Below, one piece after another: positions 18,037 through 26,551 of a stretch of 64,000 bases of DNA. Origin of the DNA: Rhodoferax sp. OV413 (GTDB lineage: Bacteria; Pseudomonadota; Gammaproteobacteria; Burkholderiales; Burkholderiaceae_C). Location of the stretch: NCBI GenBank assembly GCA_945861785.1, contig CAMAWD010000010.1, positions 1 through 64,000 on the forward strand. The letters run 5' to 3'. The notes under the pieces were generated by a model that saw only the letters and a list, made by a program, of their open reading frames with translations, did not search any database and was not told the origin of the DNA. A program made the translations under genes and the position numbers. Numbering within the stretch: position 1 is the first letter of the stretch; each line of letters begins with the position of its first letter.

Positions 18037-19692
18037 ATGCGGTCCATGGTCCGATCTACCCAACTCCTGCACGCGCAGCGCGAACCCGCGCAGCCCCGTC
18101 CCGCGGCCACCGTGCTGCTCTTGCGTGACAGCCCGCAGGGCGTCGAAGTGCTGATGACGCGGCGCTCCGCGACAGCCAGTTTCGCGCCCGGCGCCTACGT
18201 GTTTCCGGGGGGCGGCGTCGACGCTTCGGACGCCGCAGCCCACCGGCAGTCCCGCCGCCGGCCAGGGCAGGGCGACCTGCACCTGACACAGGCGATTGCC
18301 GCCATCCGGGAAAGTTTCGAGGAGCTTGGGGTGTTGCTGGCGCGCCGTGCCGATGGCTTGCCACCGACGCCACTCGACATGGCGGCGCTGGACCGCAAGG
18401 GCCCGTTTGTGGCGCAGTGCGCGGCGCACGGGCTGGTACTGGCGGCGGACGAAGTGTTCATTCTGGCGCACTGGACCACCGACCGGGATCTGCCACGCCG
18501 CTTCGACGTGCCTTTCCTGGTGGCACGCATGCCGCCCGGACAGGCACCGGTCGCTGACGAGTCGGAGCAGTTCGAGCCGCTCTGGGTGCGACCCGCGGAC
18601 GCGCTGGAGCGGCATGCCGCAGGTTCATTCTTCATCATCTTTCCCACCATCCGGACCTTGCAGCGCCTGAAGGCCTTCGCCACGGTCGACGCCGTGTTGC
18701 ACGCGTGTGCCGAAACCGAACAACCGCTGTGGACGAGTTGCCCGCGGGCCGGTTTCCTGGGTGGCAAGGAAGCCCGCTACATGGAGCACGAGCACCCGTA
18801 CGGAGAGTTGCAGATGGTCTCGCCCGACGGCCAGATCGTGCACCACCTGGACTGGCAGACCGGGCGCCCGGTGCAGCTGCTGAAAAACGTGATGCGCCTG
18901 ACCGCCCCCAACCCGGGCGCGATGACCGGCCCGGGAACGAACAGCTACCTGGTGGGGGATCCGGCCACCGGTTTCATCGCGATCGACCCCGGCCCTGCCG
19001 ACACCCAGCACCTGGAGCGCCTGTGGCGCGCGGCCGGGGGCGACATCCGCATGATCGTGTGCACCCATTCCCACCAAGACCACTCCCCCGGCGCGGCGCC
19101 GCTGCAGGCGTTGTGCGCGCAGCGCCCGCCGATCCTCGGCCTGCCCAGCGCCCCCACGGCCCGGGCGGCCAGTGCATTCACGCCGCAGCGTGCGCTTGCC
19201 GATGGCGAGTTGCTGTGTTTGGCGTCGCCCCTGCAGCAGGACGCTGCGCACACGCTGCAGGTGCTCCACACACCGGGCCATGCCGCCAACCACCTGTGCC
19301 TGGTACTGCTGGAAGACGGCCTGCTTTTCAGTGGCGACCACATCCTCAATGGCAGCACCACCGTGGTCGACCCGCCGGACGGCGACATGACCGCCTACCT
19401 CGACTCGCTCGACCTGCTGGCCGCGGCATGTGTGCAGCAGCATATTGAATACATCCTTCCTGCGCACGGGTATGTGCTGGGTGAGGCTGGCCAGGCCGTG
19501 GCCCAGCTCAAGGCGCACCGCCTGCGCCGCGAAGCCAAGATCCTGAAAGTGATGCAGGCCCACCCCGAGGGCACACCCGACGACTGGGTGGCGCTGGCTT
19601 ACGACGACGTACCCCCGCGCATGTGGCCGGTGGCCAAGCGCTCGCTGCTGGCGCATGTGCAGCGCATCGAGGCGTTGTCGGGCAGGGTTTGA
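18037..19692 (+). CDS. NUDIX hydrolase fused to metallo-beta-lactamase-fold hydrolase
   Basis: One 551-residue chain with two enzyme domains. Residues about 20-240 are NUDIX-like: VLMTRRS, FPGGGVD, then [13 protein letters not shown] (REx2EExG box, with a longer than usual spacer after the GGG). Residues about 270-551 are an MBL domain of the LACTB2/glyoxalase II type: [11 protein letters not shown] (HxHxDH), [18 protein letters not shown], and a C-terminal helical segment with PAHG and [11 protein letters not shown]. Such fusions occur in related beta-proteobacteria, but the substrate is unknown; CoA or nucleotide esters would fit NUDIX. Start is uncertain between ATG 18037 and ATG 18046; GGCGG precedes the first. 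Confidence 0.85.
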   Translation: MRSMVRSTQLLHAQREPAQPRPAATVLLLRDSPQGVEVLMTRRSATASFAPGAYVFPGGGVDASDAAAHRQSRRRPGQGDLHLTQAIAAIRESFEELGVLLARRADGLPPTPLDMAALDRKGPFVAQCAAHGLVLAADEVFILAHWTTDRDLPRRFDVPFLVARMPPGQAPVADESEQFEPLWVRPADALERHAAGSFFIIFPTIRTLQRLKAFATVDAVLHACAETEQPLWTSCPRAGFLGGKEARYMEHEHPYGELQMVSPDGQIVHHLDWQTGRPVQLLKNVMRLTAPNPGAMTGPGTNSYLVGDPATGFIAIDPGPADTQHLERLWRAAGGDIRMIVCTHSHQDHSPGAAPLQALCAQRPPILGLPSAPTARAASAFTPQRALADGELLCLASPLQQDAAHTLQVLHTPGHAANHLCLVLLEDGLLFSGDHILNGSTTVVDPPDGDMTAYLDSLDLLAAACVQQHIEYILPAHGYVLGEAGQAVAQLKAHRLRREAKILKVMQAHPEGTPDDWVALAYDDVPPRMWPVAKRSLLAHVQRIEALSGRV

Positions 19693-19817
19693 GGGCCGGC
19701 ATATCTACGAGAATCAACCCCATCGCAGCGCGGATTTGCGCCGGACTGCCCGGCCCGACTGTCCCGGAAAGCCCACGTGCAGGGTGCGCCCTGGCGCGCG
19801 TGCCTGAAAGGAAACAC

Positions 19818-20648
19818 ATGCGAATCAAACCTGCCAAATTGTTGGTGTACCTCGCCTTGACGATAACGCTGGGGCCGCAACTGCTGCCCATGGCCGCGCA
19901 GGCCCAGCAGGTCGTGCCGGCATCCGTTCCGGCTGGCGCAAGCGCCCCCGATGCCGCCAAGCCGTTCGCGGGAGCCCCCAAGGCGGAGGCTGCCGAAAAC
20001 CCCTACGGCATCAAGGCGGTGTGGGAACAAGGCGACCTGGTTGCCAAGGCCACGCTGTTGATCCTGGTCGTCATGAGCATGTCGAGCTGGTACGTGATCT
20101 TCACCAAATTCGCCGCGCAGGCGCGCATAGGCAGGCACTCCAAGGCAGTTGGCGGCGAGTTCTGGGCCACTGGTTCGGTACGCCAGAGCGCCGACCGGCT
20201 CGCCGCCGACAGCCCGTTTCGCTTCATCGCAGAAAAGGCGCTTGAAAGCGCAAGCAAACATGAAGGCCTGCTGGGCAAGATCGACTTCAACACCTGGGTG
20301 TCGATGGGCATCCAGCGCGCTGTTGGCAATGTGCAGAGCCGCCTGCAGGACGGCCTGGCCCTGTTGGCCACGGTCGGGTCGACGGCGCCGTTTGTCGGCC
20401 TGTTCGGAACCGTCTGGGGCATTTACAACGCGCTGGTAAAGATCGGTTTGTCCGGGCAGGCCAGCATCGACAAGGTCGCCGGCCCGGTGGGCGAGTCGCT
20501 CATCATGACCGCCATCGGACTGGCCGTCGCAGTGCCCGCAGTGCTGGGTTACAACTGGCTGGTGCGCCGCAACAAGTCGGCGATGGAAGATGTGCACGCC
20601 TTCAGCGGCGAACTGCACGCCGTGCTGCTCGCGACCGCGGGGAAGTAG
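19818..20648 (+). CDS. exbB: TonB-system energising protein ExbB
   Basis: Inner-membrane proton-channel subunit that with ExbD powers TonB. The 276-residue protein begins with a signal-peptide-like stretch (MRIKPAKLLVYLALTI..AQA), a Pro/Ala linker, then three membrane helices: one near residues 75-95, and the pair around ALLATVGSTAPFVGLFGTVWG and IMTAIGLAVAVPAVLGYNW typical of ExbB/TolQ/MotA. I chose the ATG at 19818 because AAAGGA sits 8 bases upstream; a longer frame from 19623 runs back over the preceding gene. First gene of exbB-exbD-exbD-tonB; no clear Fur box was found in the 125 bp upstream. Confidence 0.93.
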   Translation: MRIKPAKLLVYLALTITLGPQLLPMAAQAQQVVPASVPAGASAPDAAKPFAGAPKAEAAENPYGIKAVWEQGDLVAKATLLILVVMSMSSWYVIFTKFAAQARIGRHSKAVGGEFWATGSVRQSADRLAADSPFRFIAEKALESASKHEGLLGKIDFNTWVSMGIQRAVGNVQSRLQDGLALLATVGSTAPFVGLFGTVWGIYNALVKIGLSGQASIDKVAGPVGESLIMTAIGLAVAVPAVLGYNWLVRRNKSAMEDVHAFSGELHAVLLATAGK

Positions 20649-20681
20649 TTCCCGGCCACCAAGCCAGCGCAGGAGATCGCC

Positions 20682-21113
20682 ATGTCAATCAGTCTGGGGC
20701 CGGCCGAAGGCGAGGACGACGAAGTCATCAGCAGCATCAACACCACGCCGCTGGTGGACGTGATGCTGGTGCTGCTGATCATCTTCCTGATCACGATTCC
20801 GGTGGTCACGACCTCGATCAAGGTGTCGCTGCCCAAGGAGCGCGTGGAGGAGCGCCAGTCGCGGCCGGAGAACATCATCATCTCCGTCGACCAGGCCGGC
20901 GGCATCTTCTGGTACGACGCGCGTGTTGCAAATGTGGAGGCGCTGGTTGACCGCCTGAAGAAGGTGTCCACCATGAACCCCCAACCCGAGGTGCAGATCC
21001 GCGGCGACATGGCCTCGCGCTACGAGGGCGTGGGCCGGGTTCTGTATGCCTGCCAGCGCGCCGGCATCGCCAAGGTGGCATTCATCACCGAACCCCCGGC
21101 CGTGGGTGGCTGA
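20682..21113 (+). CDS. exbD: Biopolymer transport protein ExbD (copy 1)
   Basis: A 143-residue bitopic protein with one N-terminal membrane helix and a periplasmic domain. The pore helix contains INTTPLVDVMLVLLIIFLI with the essential proton-carrying Asp at residue 26. The periplasmic part has the LPKERVE and EVQIRGDMASRYEGVGRVL blocks of the family. AGGAG lies 7-11 bases before the ATG. It is followed 32 bp later by a second, different ExbD. Confidence 0.93.
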   Translation: MSISLGPAEGEDDEVISSINTTPLVDVMLVLLIIFLITIPVVTTSIKVSLPKERVEERQSRPENIIISVDQAGGIFWYDARVANVEALVDRLKKVSTMNPQPEVQIRGDMASRYEGVGRVLYACQRAGIAKVAFITEPPAVGG

Positions 21114-21145
21114 GTGGCGCGCGGCAACTTGCCAGGAGTGTCGGG

Positions 21146-21589
21146 ATGGGCATGAACATCGGCCCCGGCACCGGTTCTGACGAACCGGACGTGATGATGG
21201 ACATCAACACCACGCCGCTGATCGACGTGATGCTGGTGCTGCTGGTGATGCTGATCATCACGATCCCGATCCAGCTGCACGCGGTCAACCTGGCCTTGCC
21301 GGTGGGTACACCGCCCACCAGCCTGGTCAAGCCGGAAAAGGTGCAGATCGACATCGATGCGAAAAGCACCGTCTATTGGCAAGGCCAGGCAGTGGACGCT
21401 GCCGAACTCGACGCCAGGATGGCCGCCATCGCACAGGCCGGCGTGCAGCCCGAAGTGCATGTGCGCCCCAACAAGGACGCGCGTTACGAGGTTTTTGCCA
21501 GTGTGCTGGCAACATCCAAGCGCAAGGGGCTGACAAAACTCGCCGTGATCGGCAGCGAGCAGTTCGCCCCGCAGGCCGCCAGCCCATGA
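21146..21589 (+). CDS. exbD: Biopolymer transport protein ExbD (copy 2)
   Basis: Second ExbD paralogue, 147 residues, with the same topology; the conserved Asp is residue 27 in INTTPLIDVMLVLLVMLIITIP. The periplasmic domain differs clearly from copy 1 (LPVGTPPTSLVKPEKVQIDID versus LPKERVEERQSRPENIIIS), so it is not a recent duplication. exbB-exbD1-exbD2 sets are known from Xanthomonas, where the second ExbD is needed for some but not all substrates; equivalence here is inference. The stop overlaps tonB as ATGA. Confidence 0.92.
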   Translation: MGMNIGPGTGSDEPDVMMDINTTPLIDVMLVLLVMLIITIPIQLHAVNLALPVGTPPTSLVKPEKVQIDIDAKSTVYWQGQAVDAAELDARMAAIAQAGVQPEVHVRPNKDARYEVFASVLATSKRKGLTKLAVIGSEQFAPQAASP

Positions 21590-22479
21590 CTTACGGTGAC
21601 CAGCCGCAGGATCGCACCAGCCGTTACCGCGCGATGGCGGTGGTGGTGCTGCTGCACCTGCTGCTGGGCTGGGCGCTGGTTTCGGGCACTGCGCACAAGG
21701 GCCCGGAAATATTGAAAAAGTCGCTCGAAGCCGTGGTGATCCAGGAGGTGTTCATTGCGCCACCACCTCCCCCGCCTCCCCCGCCGCCGCCGCCGAAGGA
21801 GATCAAGCCACCCGAGGCCAAGCTGCCAAAGGTCGAGGCCCCCACGCCGCCGCCCTTAGTCCCGCCGCCTTTGGTCCCGCCGCCGGATGTGCCCGCCCCG
21901 CCCCCCGCCCCCGCCCCCCCCGCCCCCGCCATTGTGGCTACGCCGACTCCGCCAGTGGCACCACCGGTGATCGCTCCGCCGCCCCCAGCTCCACCGGCCC
22001 CACCGGCACCGGTGATTGCGGCGCCCGCAGCGCCGGCCCCAGCGCCGGCCCCAGCGCCAGCCCCAGCCCGAGCACCAGCACCAGCACCAGCACCAGCACC
22101 AGCACCAGCACCAGCACCAGCACCAGCACCAGCACCAGCACCAGCACCAGCCCCAGCCCCAGCCCCAGCGCCGGCCCCAGCCCCTGCCCCAGCCCCAGCC
22201 CCAGCGCCGGCGATTGTGAAGGCACCAGCCAAGGCCGACATGGGCGTGGACTGCCCGACCCAAGTGGAACCAATTCGCCCGCGCGAGGCGATCAGGTCCG
22301 GCATCGAAGGTGTCGTCAAGGTCGAGGCCATCGTCAGGGGTGGTGTCATCGACGAGAAAGACATCAAGTTCCTGTCCGGGCCGCAGGTCTTTCGCGCGGC
22401 AATCCGCACAGCTTTGCGCCAATACAAGTGTTCAACAGAACGTGGCGAATACACGGTCACCCAGGAATTCAAGTTCTAG
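21586..22479 (+). CDS. tonB: Energy transducer TonB with expanded Pro-Ala repeat
   Basis: TonB spans the periplasm and drives outer-membrane receptors using the ExbBD proton-motive machine. The 297-residue chain has an N-terminal anchor (about residues 16-34) with His24 in the helix as in other TonBs, a run of Pro (PPPPPPPPPPP) with KxPE segments, then about 60 residues of almost pure Ala-Pro. The C-terminal beta-alpha-beta domain (VDCPTQVEPIRPREAIRSGI to the final TQEFKF) is the part that contacts receptors. The start ATG overlaps the exbD stop; the frame upstream is not coding. The Ala-Pro part rests on a hexanucleotide repeat described separately. Confidence 0.92.
   Translation: MTYGDQPQDRTSRYRAMAVVVLLHLLLGWALVSGTAHKGPEILKKSLEAVVIQEVFIAPPPPPPPPPPPPKEIKPPEAKLPKVEAPTPPPLVPPPLVPPPDVPAPPPAPAPPAPAIVATPTPPVAPPVIAPPPPAPPAPPAPVIAAPAAPAPAPAPAPAPARAPAPAPAPAPAPAPAPAPAPAPAPAPAPAPAPAPAPAPAPAPAPAPAIVKAPAKADMGVDCPTQVEPIRPREAIRSGIEGVVKVEAIVRGGVIDEKDIKFLSGPQVFRAAIRTALRQYKCSTERGEYTVTQEFKF
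22071..22148 (+). repeat. Microsatellite: 13 perfect copies of hexamer AGCACC inside tonB
   Basis: AGCACC is repeated 13 times without a change, flanked on both sides by degenerate copies (AGCCCC, AGCGCC) over about 22030-22205. In frame it encodes alternating Ala and Pro. Because the unit is 6 bp, gain or loss of copies keeps the frame and only alters the length of the periplasm-spanning rod. Confidence 0.9.
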
Positions 22480-22483
22480 ATCG

Positions 22484-22520
22484 GGCAAAAAAAACCGGTG
22501 ACGTGCCGGCGCAACGTCAC
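22484..22520 (-). terminator. Hairpin with U-tract oriented for minus-strand transcripts
   Basis: Perfect 7-bp stem GTGACGT (22498-22504) and ACGTCAC (22514-22520) with a 9-base loop. On the minus strand the stem is followed within a few bases by eight T residues (plus-strand A-run 22487-22494). It would stop transcription leaving the element on the right before it enters tonB antisense. In the tonB direction no T-run follows, so it may be only a weak 3' hairpin for tonB. Confidence 0.5.
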
Positions 22521-22580
22521 GGGCGATGTCCCAAACTCAGTTGCAGGTTCGGGCTGGTGGTCATGGGAATTGTGCGGCCT

Positions 22581-22979
22581 TCTTGAGCGGCTGGACGCGG
22601 GGCCGAAGACCGTTTGTCAGTGACTTCAACTGCGCGAAGCCACGCAGTTTCCTGAATGATTTCTCCGCCTCCAGAAAGCCCGCGGCAGTCCAACGCAGCG
22701 CATCAGCGCCGCGGTGCACCACGCGCGCATATTTGCGCGTGCTGACGTTGCACGCCAGGATGTCGGCGATGCGACGCGAGAGATCGCCGACTGACGCCCG
22801 GGATGCTTGGTGCCGGCCACCGTCTGGGCGGACAGAACCAGGACTTGCTCGATGAACTGGCGCGAGCGTTGACCCAGCAAGTCATCGATGGAGAGCTGGG
22901 CCTGACCGATCATGGACAGCAGCGGCAAGGCCGCCTGCGGGTTGGTGGCCAACAGCGGCTGTTCGCTCAACTAATTGAC
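22581..22979 (-). pseudogene. IS256-family (mutator-type) transposase remnant
   Basis: Two non-contiguous pieces of one transposase. The N-terminal piece (about 22794-22970) reads AALPLLSMIGQAQLSIDDLL and FIEQVLVLSAQTVAGTKHPG, resembling the start of IS256-type transposases. After a frame change near 22790 the other frame reads RIADILACNVSTRKYARVV and then jumps to ALRWTAAGFLEAEKSFRKLR, the usual C-terminal end. The catalytic DDE region between them is missing, and a stop codon lies just upstream of the TTG-initiated fragment. It cannot encode an active enzyme. Confidence 0.65.
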
Positions 22980-23000
22980 ATTGCTCAACTGATTGACATT
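22965..23000 (+). repeat. Tandem duplication of an 18-bp unit
   Basis: gctcaactaattgacatt (22965-22982) is followed directly by gctcaactgattgacatt (22983-23000), one mismatch in 18. On the minus strand the first copy creates the stop codon that interrupts the transposase remnant. It looks like a slippage duplication inside the dead element. Confidence 0.85.
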
Positions 23001-23158
23001 GAATTTGCTGGCGACGCGGGGTTTGGCTTTAGATTGTTCCAGGGTGGTCGAGCTTTCTTGGCTTTGCGGTTGTTGATGTCAGAGCCCACATTTTGCAGGC
23101 CCTGACGGCTTCAACCACCAACCTCAACCTTCAACCATGAACGGGACATCGCCCAAGC

Positions 23159-25993
23159 ATGCACCAAGATGAACTCATAATTCGTTGTACATCGCTGGGC
23201 GGTGCACTGCTCCTGGCCTTTGGCAGCGGCGCCATGTTGTTGGCGATTGCGCCGGCATATGCGCAGGATGCAGCCAAGGAGCCCACGGTATTGCAGCGTG
23301 TCGAGGTTACCGGGTCATCGATCAAACGCATCGCGGCCGAAGGCGCACTCCCGGTGACGGTGCTCAAGGCCGAAGACATCCGGGCCGCGGGCGTGACGTC
23401 GGCGGTGGACCTGGTCCGCAAGCTCACCTCGGTGCAGGGTGCCACTTCGGAGTCGACTTCGGTGGGTTTCGACACCAAGGGTTTTGCCGGCCTCTCCATC
23501 CACAACCTCGGCGAATCCCGCACGCTGGTGCTTCTCAATGGCCGGCGCCTGGCGCAGTTTGGCGGCCAGGACCTGACTGGCGCGGGGGCGGGCTTCGACC
23601 TCAATGCGATCCCGCTGGCGGCGATCGAACGGGTCGAGTTGCTGACCGACGGTGCGTCGGCCCTGTACGGCGCCGACGCGATTGGCGGTGTGGTCAATTT
23701 CATCACCAAACGCAACATCACCGAAGGCGAAGTGGGCACCGGGTTTTCCTTTCCTGCCAAGGGCGCGCGCGAGCAGCGCCTGAGTGCCACCAAGGGTTTC
23801 GGATCGCTCGACGACGACGGCTACAACGTCATGCTGAGTTTTGGCCACGATGAGCGCACGGCCTTGAAGTCCAGCGCCCGGTCCTTTGCCAAGACCGGCA
23901 ACGTGGGTTTTGGTTTCCAGGGCAAGCAGTACCTGCAGCAGCGGATTTCTGCGTCGGCCATTCCGGCGACGATCGAGAACCAAAACAGTTTTGAGTGGAC
24001 GAGTCCTTTTTTGGCTACCAATGGCGTGTGCCCGCCCAAGACCTTCAGGGTCACTTTCCCTTCCGTGGGAACCTTTCCGGGTGATGACTACTGCGGGTTC
24101 GATGTGATCGGCGAACTCGAGATCTATCCCGAACGCAAGCGCGACAACTTCATGGCCTCAGCAACTGCGCGGGTCGGCAACCACGAACTGTTTGCTGACG
24201 TGTTGTTCTCCCGAACCCAGCAGGTCGCCCGGCTCGCCCCTGCCACGGGCAATATTTTCATACCAGCCGGGTCGGCCCTGCACAACCTGCGCCTCAATGT
24301 CGCGCCGTTGAACATCGTCGATGACGTCGTCGCGTTTTATCGGCTGGCAGATCTGGGCAAGCGTACCAACAGCGACACCTCGGAATTCACCAATTTGGTG
24401 CTCGGCTCCCGCGGGGAAATGTTCGGCTGGGACTACAACGCGGGCCTCACGCATTCCGTCAGCAACGTCAAGAGCACCATCTCCGGCTATCCGGGCACGC
24501 TGGCGGTCCAGAATCTCGCCAATAGCGGTCTGCTTGACCCCTTTGTCGGGCCGGGCCAACAATCCGCTGCCGCACAAGCAGCCATCGCGGCAACCAATTA
24601 CAACGGCTATTGGAACGGCGGCGTCGCGAAGCTCGATTCCGTGGGCTGGAACGGCACGCGCGCCTTGACAGATTTGCCAGGTGGCCCGCTGATGCTTGGT
24701 GCCGGTGTGAACATCAACCGGGAAGGTTTCCAGTCCAAACCCAGCCTGTTCGCCCAGGCCAAACTGGCAGACCCGGTGACCGGCGTCTTGTGCGACCCCA
24801 CCGCCGCGGTTCCCATTCCGTGCGACCAGCGTTTTGGCGACACCTCCGAGGCGTTGCCTTATTCAGCCAGCCGCACCTCGCAAGGGGTGTTCGGCGAACT
24901 GGTCATCCCGCTGGCGAAAGCGCTCGAACTCGGCACTGCGCTGCGTGCCGACCACTACTCGGATTTCGGCAGCGCGACGACGGGCAAGGGCAGTTTCCGT
25001 TGGACGCCAGCCACGAACCTGTTGGTGCGCGGATCGATCGGCAATGGATTTCGCGCACCGACGGTGCCGCAGGTCAAGGCGGCCGTACAGAGCTTCGGGG
25101 TCACCGGTGGAAACTATGCGTGCACACCGGGCTTGCTTGCGGTGGCCACGGCCCTCGGGGCAGTCTGTCAAACTGGCACTTCAGCCTATGACCTGCTTGC
25201 AGGCGGCAACCCACGCCTTCAGCCCGAGAAGTCGAAGCAGGCGAGCTTGGGCATGCGACTGGATCCGACGGACAACCTGTCACTCGGCGCCGACCTGTGG
25301 CATGTGCAGATCGCGAACCGGATCGGCCAGCTGACCGAGCAGGCGGTGTTTGCCAATCCGCTGGCCTTTCCCAGCGCGTGGGGCACGAAGAAAGACCTGG
25401 CTGGCACCACCTTCCTCGCGTTTCTTCAGAACAACGAGAACCTTGGCAAGTCCTACACAACCGGCATGGATTTCGATTTTTCCGGCAAGACCACTACCGC
25501 GTTCGGCCTCTTGTCATCCCAGCTCACCCTCACTTACGTCCTGCGTGAAGTCAGCCAGCTGGAAAAAGGCGGCCGTTACTTCTCGGCAGTGGGTAATTTT
25601 GCAGATCTCGGCACGGTGACGTTCCGCACCCAGGGCCGACTGGCGACCTCGCTCAAGTCCGGCGCCTGGACCAACACCGTGGCAGTCAACTTCAAGTCTG
25701 GCTACAAGGACCAGGAAACCGAGGTCAATCTGCTGGATGCCACAGGTGCGATCACCGGCAGCGAAAAGATCCGCATCCACGCCGGCTCCTATGCCACGCT
25801 CGACTGGCAGACCGCCTGGAACCCCAACAAGCAGTGGACGTTCAATGCGGGCGTGCTGAACCTCTTTGACCGTGCGCCACCTTTTGTGGTGTCAGTGTCG
25901 GGCACCAACCGGGGCCAGCAGTTCGGTTACGACGACCGCTATTACGACGCACGCGGGCGCACCGTGTATGTCAATGCGTCGTACAAGTTCTAG
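23159..25993 (+). CDS. TonB-dependent outer-membrane receptor
   Basis: A 944-residue outer-membrane transporter. A signal peptide (hydrophobic stretch, cleavage after APAYAQ near residue 36) leads into the plug domain: VEVTGSSIKR, LPVTVLKAEDI, SIHNLGESRTLVLLNGRRLAQ, and the end of the plug YGADAIGGVVNFITKR. The barrel follows, with LVRGSIGNGFRAPTV and the closing NLFDRAPPF..YYDARGRTVYVNASYKF, ending in the aromatic terminal residue. The plug style is that of receptors of broad substrate type; the ligand cannot be assigned. The signal peptide n-region is unusually short of basic residues and the start lies 4 bp after the IS remnant, so the true 5' end and promoter may have been altered. Confidence 0.9.
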   Translation: MHQDELIIRCTSLGGALLLAFGSGAMLLAIAPAYAQDAAKEPTVLQRVEVTGSSIKRIAAEGALPVTVLKAEDIRAAGVTSAVDLVRKLTSVQGATSESTSVGFDTKGFAGLSIHNLGESRTLVLLNGRRLAQFGGQDLTGAGAGFDLNAIPLAAIERVELLTDGASALYGADAIGGVVNFITKRNITEGEVGTGFSFPAKGAREQRLSATKGFGSLDDDGYNVMLSFGHDERTALKSSARSFAKTGNVGFGFQGKQYLQQRISASAIPATIENQNSFEWTSPFLATNGVCPPKTFRVTFPSVGTFPGDDYCGFDVIGELEIYPERKRDNFMASATARVGNHELFADVLFSRTQQVARLAPATGNIFIPAGSALHNLRLNVAPLNIVDDVVAFYRLADLGKRTNSDTSEFTNLVLGSRGEMFGWDYNAGLTHSVSNVKSTISGYPGTLAVQNLANSGLLDPFVGPGQQSAAAQAAIAATNYNGYWNGGVAKLDSVGWNGTRALTDLPGGPLMLGAGVNINREGFQSKPSLFAQAKLADPVTGVLCDPTAAVPIPCDQRFGDTSEALPYSASRTSQGVFGELVIPLAKALELGTALRADHYSDFGSATTGKGSFRWTPATNLLVRGSIGNGFRAPTVPQVKAAVQSFGVTGGNYACTPGLLAVATALGAVCQTGTSAYDLLAGGNPRLQPEKSKQASLGMRLDPTDNLSLGADLWHVQIANRIGQLTEQAVFANPLAFPSAWGTKKDLAGTTFLAFLQNNENLGKSYTTGMDFDFSGKTTTAFGLLSSQLTLTYVLREVSQLEKGGRYFSAVGNFADLGTVTFRTQGRLATSLKSGAWTNTVAVNFKSGYKDQETEVNLLDATGAITGSEKIRIHAGSYATLDWQTAWNPNKQWTFNAGVLNLFDRAPPFVVSVSGTNRGQQFGYDDRYYDARGRTVYVNASYKF

Positions 25994-26024
25994 GTAGTGA
26001 TAGCCTCAAACCAAGGAGATCGGT

Positions 26025-26510
26025 ATGAAGAAACGTCAAAATCGGGTCGCAAGTTCATTTGTGTTGTTGCTCACGGCCATCGCACTTGCCGGATGTGCGG
26101 TGGACGATCCCATGGGCCCCCTGGGCTTTTTGAAAAACAACCCCAAGCCATGTCCTCCTGGCCAATGCGAGATCACGGTTACGGTGACATCGTGCGCCAA
26201 CCCTGGCGGCATCAGCGTCGATCCGTCCTTTGTGTCCACCGACAAGCGCAATACGATGATGCGTTGGAAGATCGTGACGCCCGGTTACGAGTTTGCGGAG
26301 AACGGGATCGCGGTCTACCACCCTGACGGGGAGTTTGAACCCAAACCACTCCCAGGACAGGCGCCCAATGAATTTCGGATGCTCAACAAGAACTCCAAAC
26401 CGGGTAACAAGCCTGGTGGTTATGTTGACTATGGGTACGCGGTGCAGGTGAAGGTCCCTGGGGGGCTGAACTGCACTGTCCTGGACCCATGGATTCGCAA
26501 CTCTTTCTAA
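26025..26510 (+). CDS. Small secreted lipoprotein of unknown function
   Basis: A 161-residue protein with a clear lipoprotein signal: basic n-region, hydrophobic core and lipobox LAGC with the acylated Cys at residue 24. The mature part has four more Cys (CPPGQC, SC, NC) that could form disulfides, and a beta-rich look (ITVTVTSC, MRWKIVTPGYEF). The next residues after Cys24 are Ala-Val-Asp, not Asp at +2, so outer-membrane sorting is expected. AAGGAG precedes the ATG. It lies 31 bp after the receptor gene in the same direction, so it may be an accessory ligand-binding or surface partner. No family recognised. Confidence 0.75.
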   Translation: MKKRQNRVASSFVLLLTAIALAGCAVDDPMGPLGFLKNNPKPCPPGQCEITVTVTSCANPGGISVDPSFVSTDKRNTMMRWKIVTPGYEFAENGIAVYHPDGEFEPKPLPGQAPNEFRMLNKNSKPGNKPGGYVDYGYAVQVKVPGGLNCTVLDPWIRNSF

Positions 26511-26551
26511 GTGGGGTCGCTTGGCAATGGTGCCGTCTGTCGACGCTGCTT

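Larger units (their letters stand above)
22521..23154 (-). mobile_element. Decayed, internally deleted IS256-like element with terminal inverted repeats
   Basis: The ends match as inverted repeats: GGGCGATGTCCC at 22521-22532 and its exact complement at 23143-23154. The similarity continues inward to 31 of 41 positions. Inside, on the minus strand, lie fragments of a mutator-type transposase in different frames. At 634 bp it is about half the length of complete IS256-family elements, so it is an internally deleted copy. No matching 8-9 bp target duplication is visible at the two sides, consistent with age. Its right end lies 4 bp before the receptor start codon. Confidence 0.7.

Noticed and set aside
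19693-19817. Fur box upstream of exbB
   Set aside because: Only a short GAGAATC resemblance is present (near 19710); the other half-sites of the consensus do not match.
21624-22472. Gly/Ala-repeat frame antisense to tonB
   Set aside because: The repeat is simply the complement of the Ala-Pro microsatellite in tonB; no start region or neighbour supports a gene.
22481-22520. Rho-independent terminator for tonB in the plus direction
   Set aside because: The hairpin is followed by GGGCGATG, not a T-run. The U-tract is on the opposite strand, so I list it as a minus-strand terminator.
22526-22855. Plus-strand frame of 109 codons in the intergenic region after tonB
   Set aside because: It starts within the left inverted repeat and is antisense to the transposase fragments, which have recognisable similarity.
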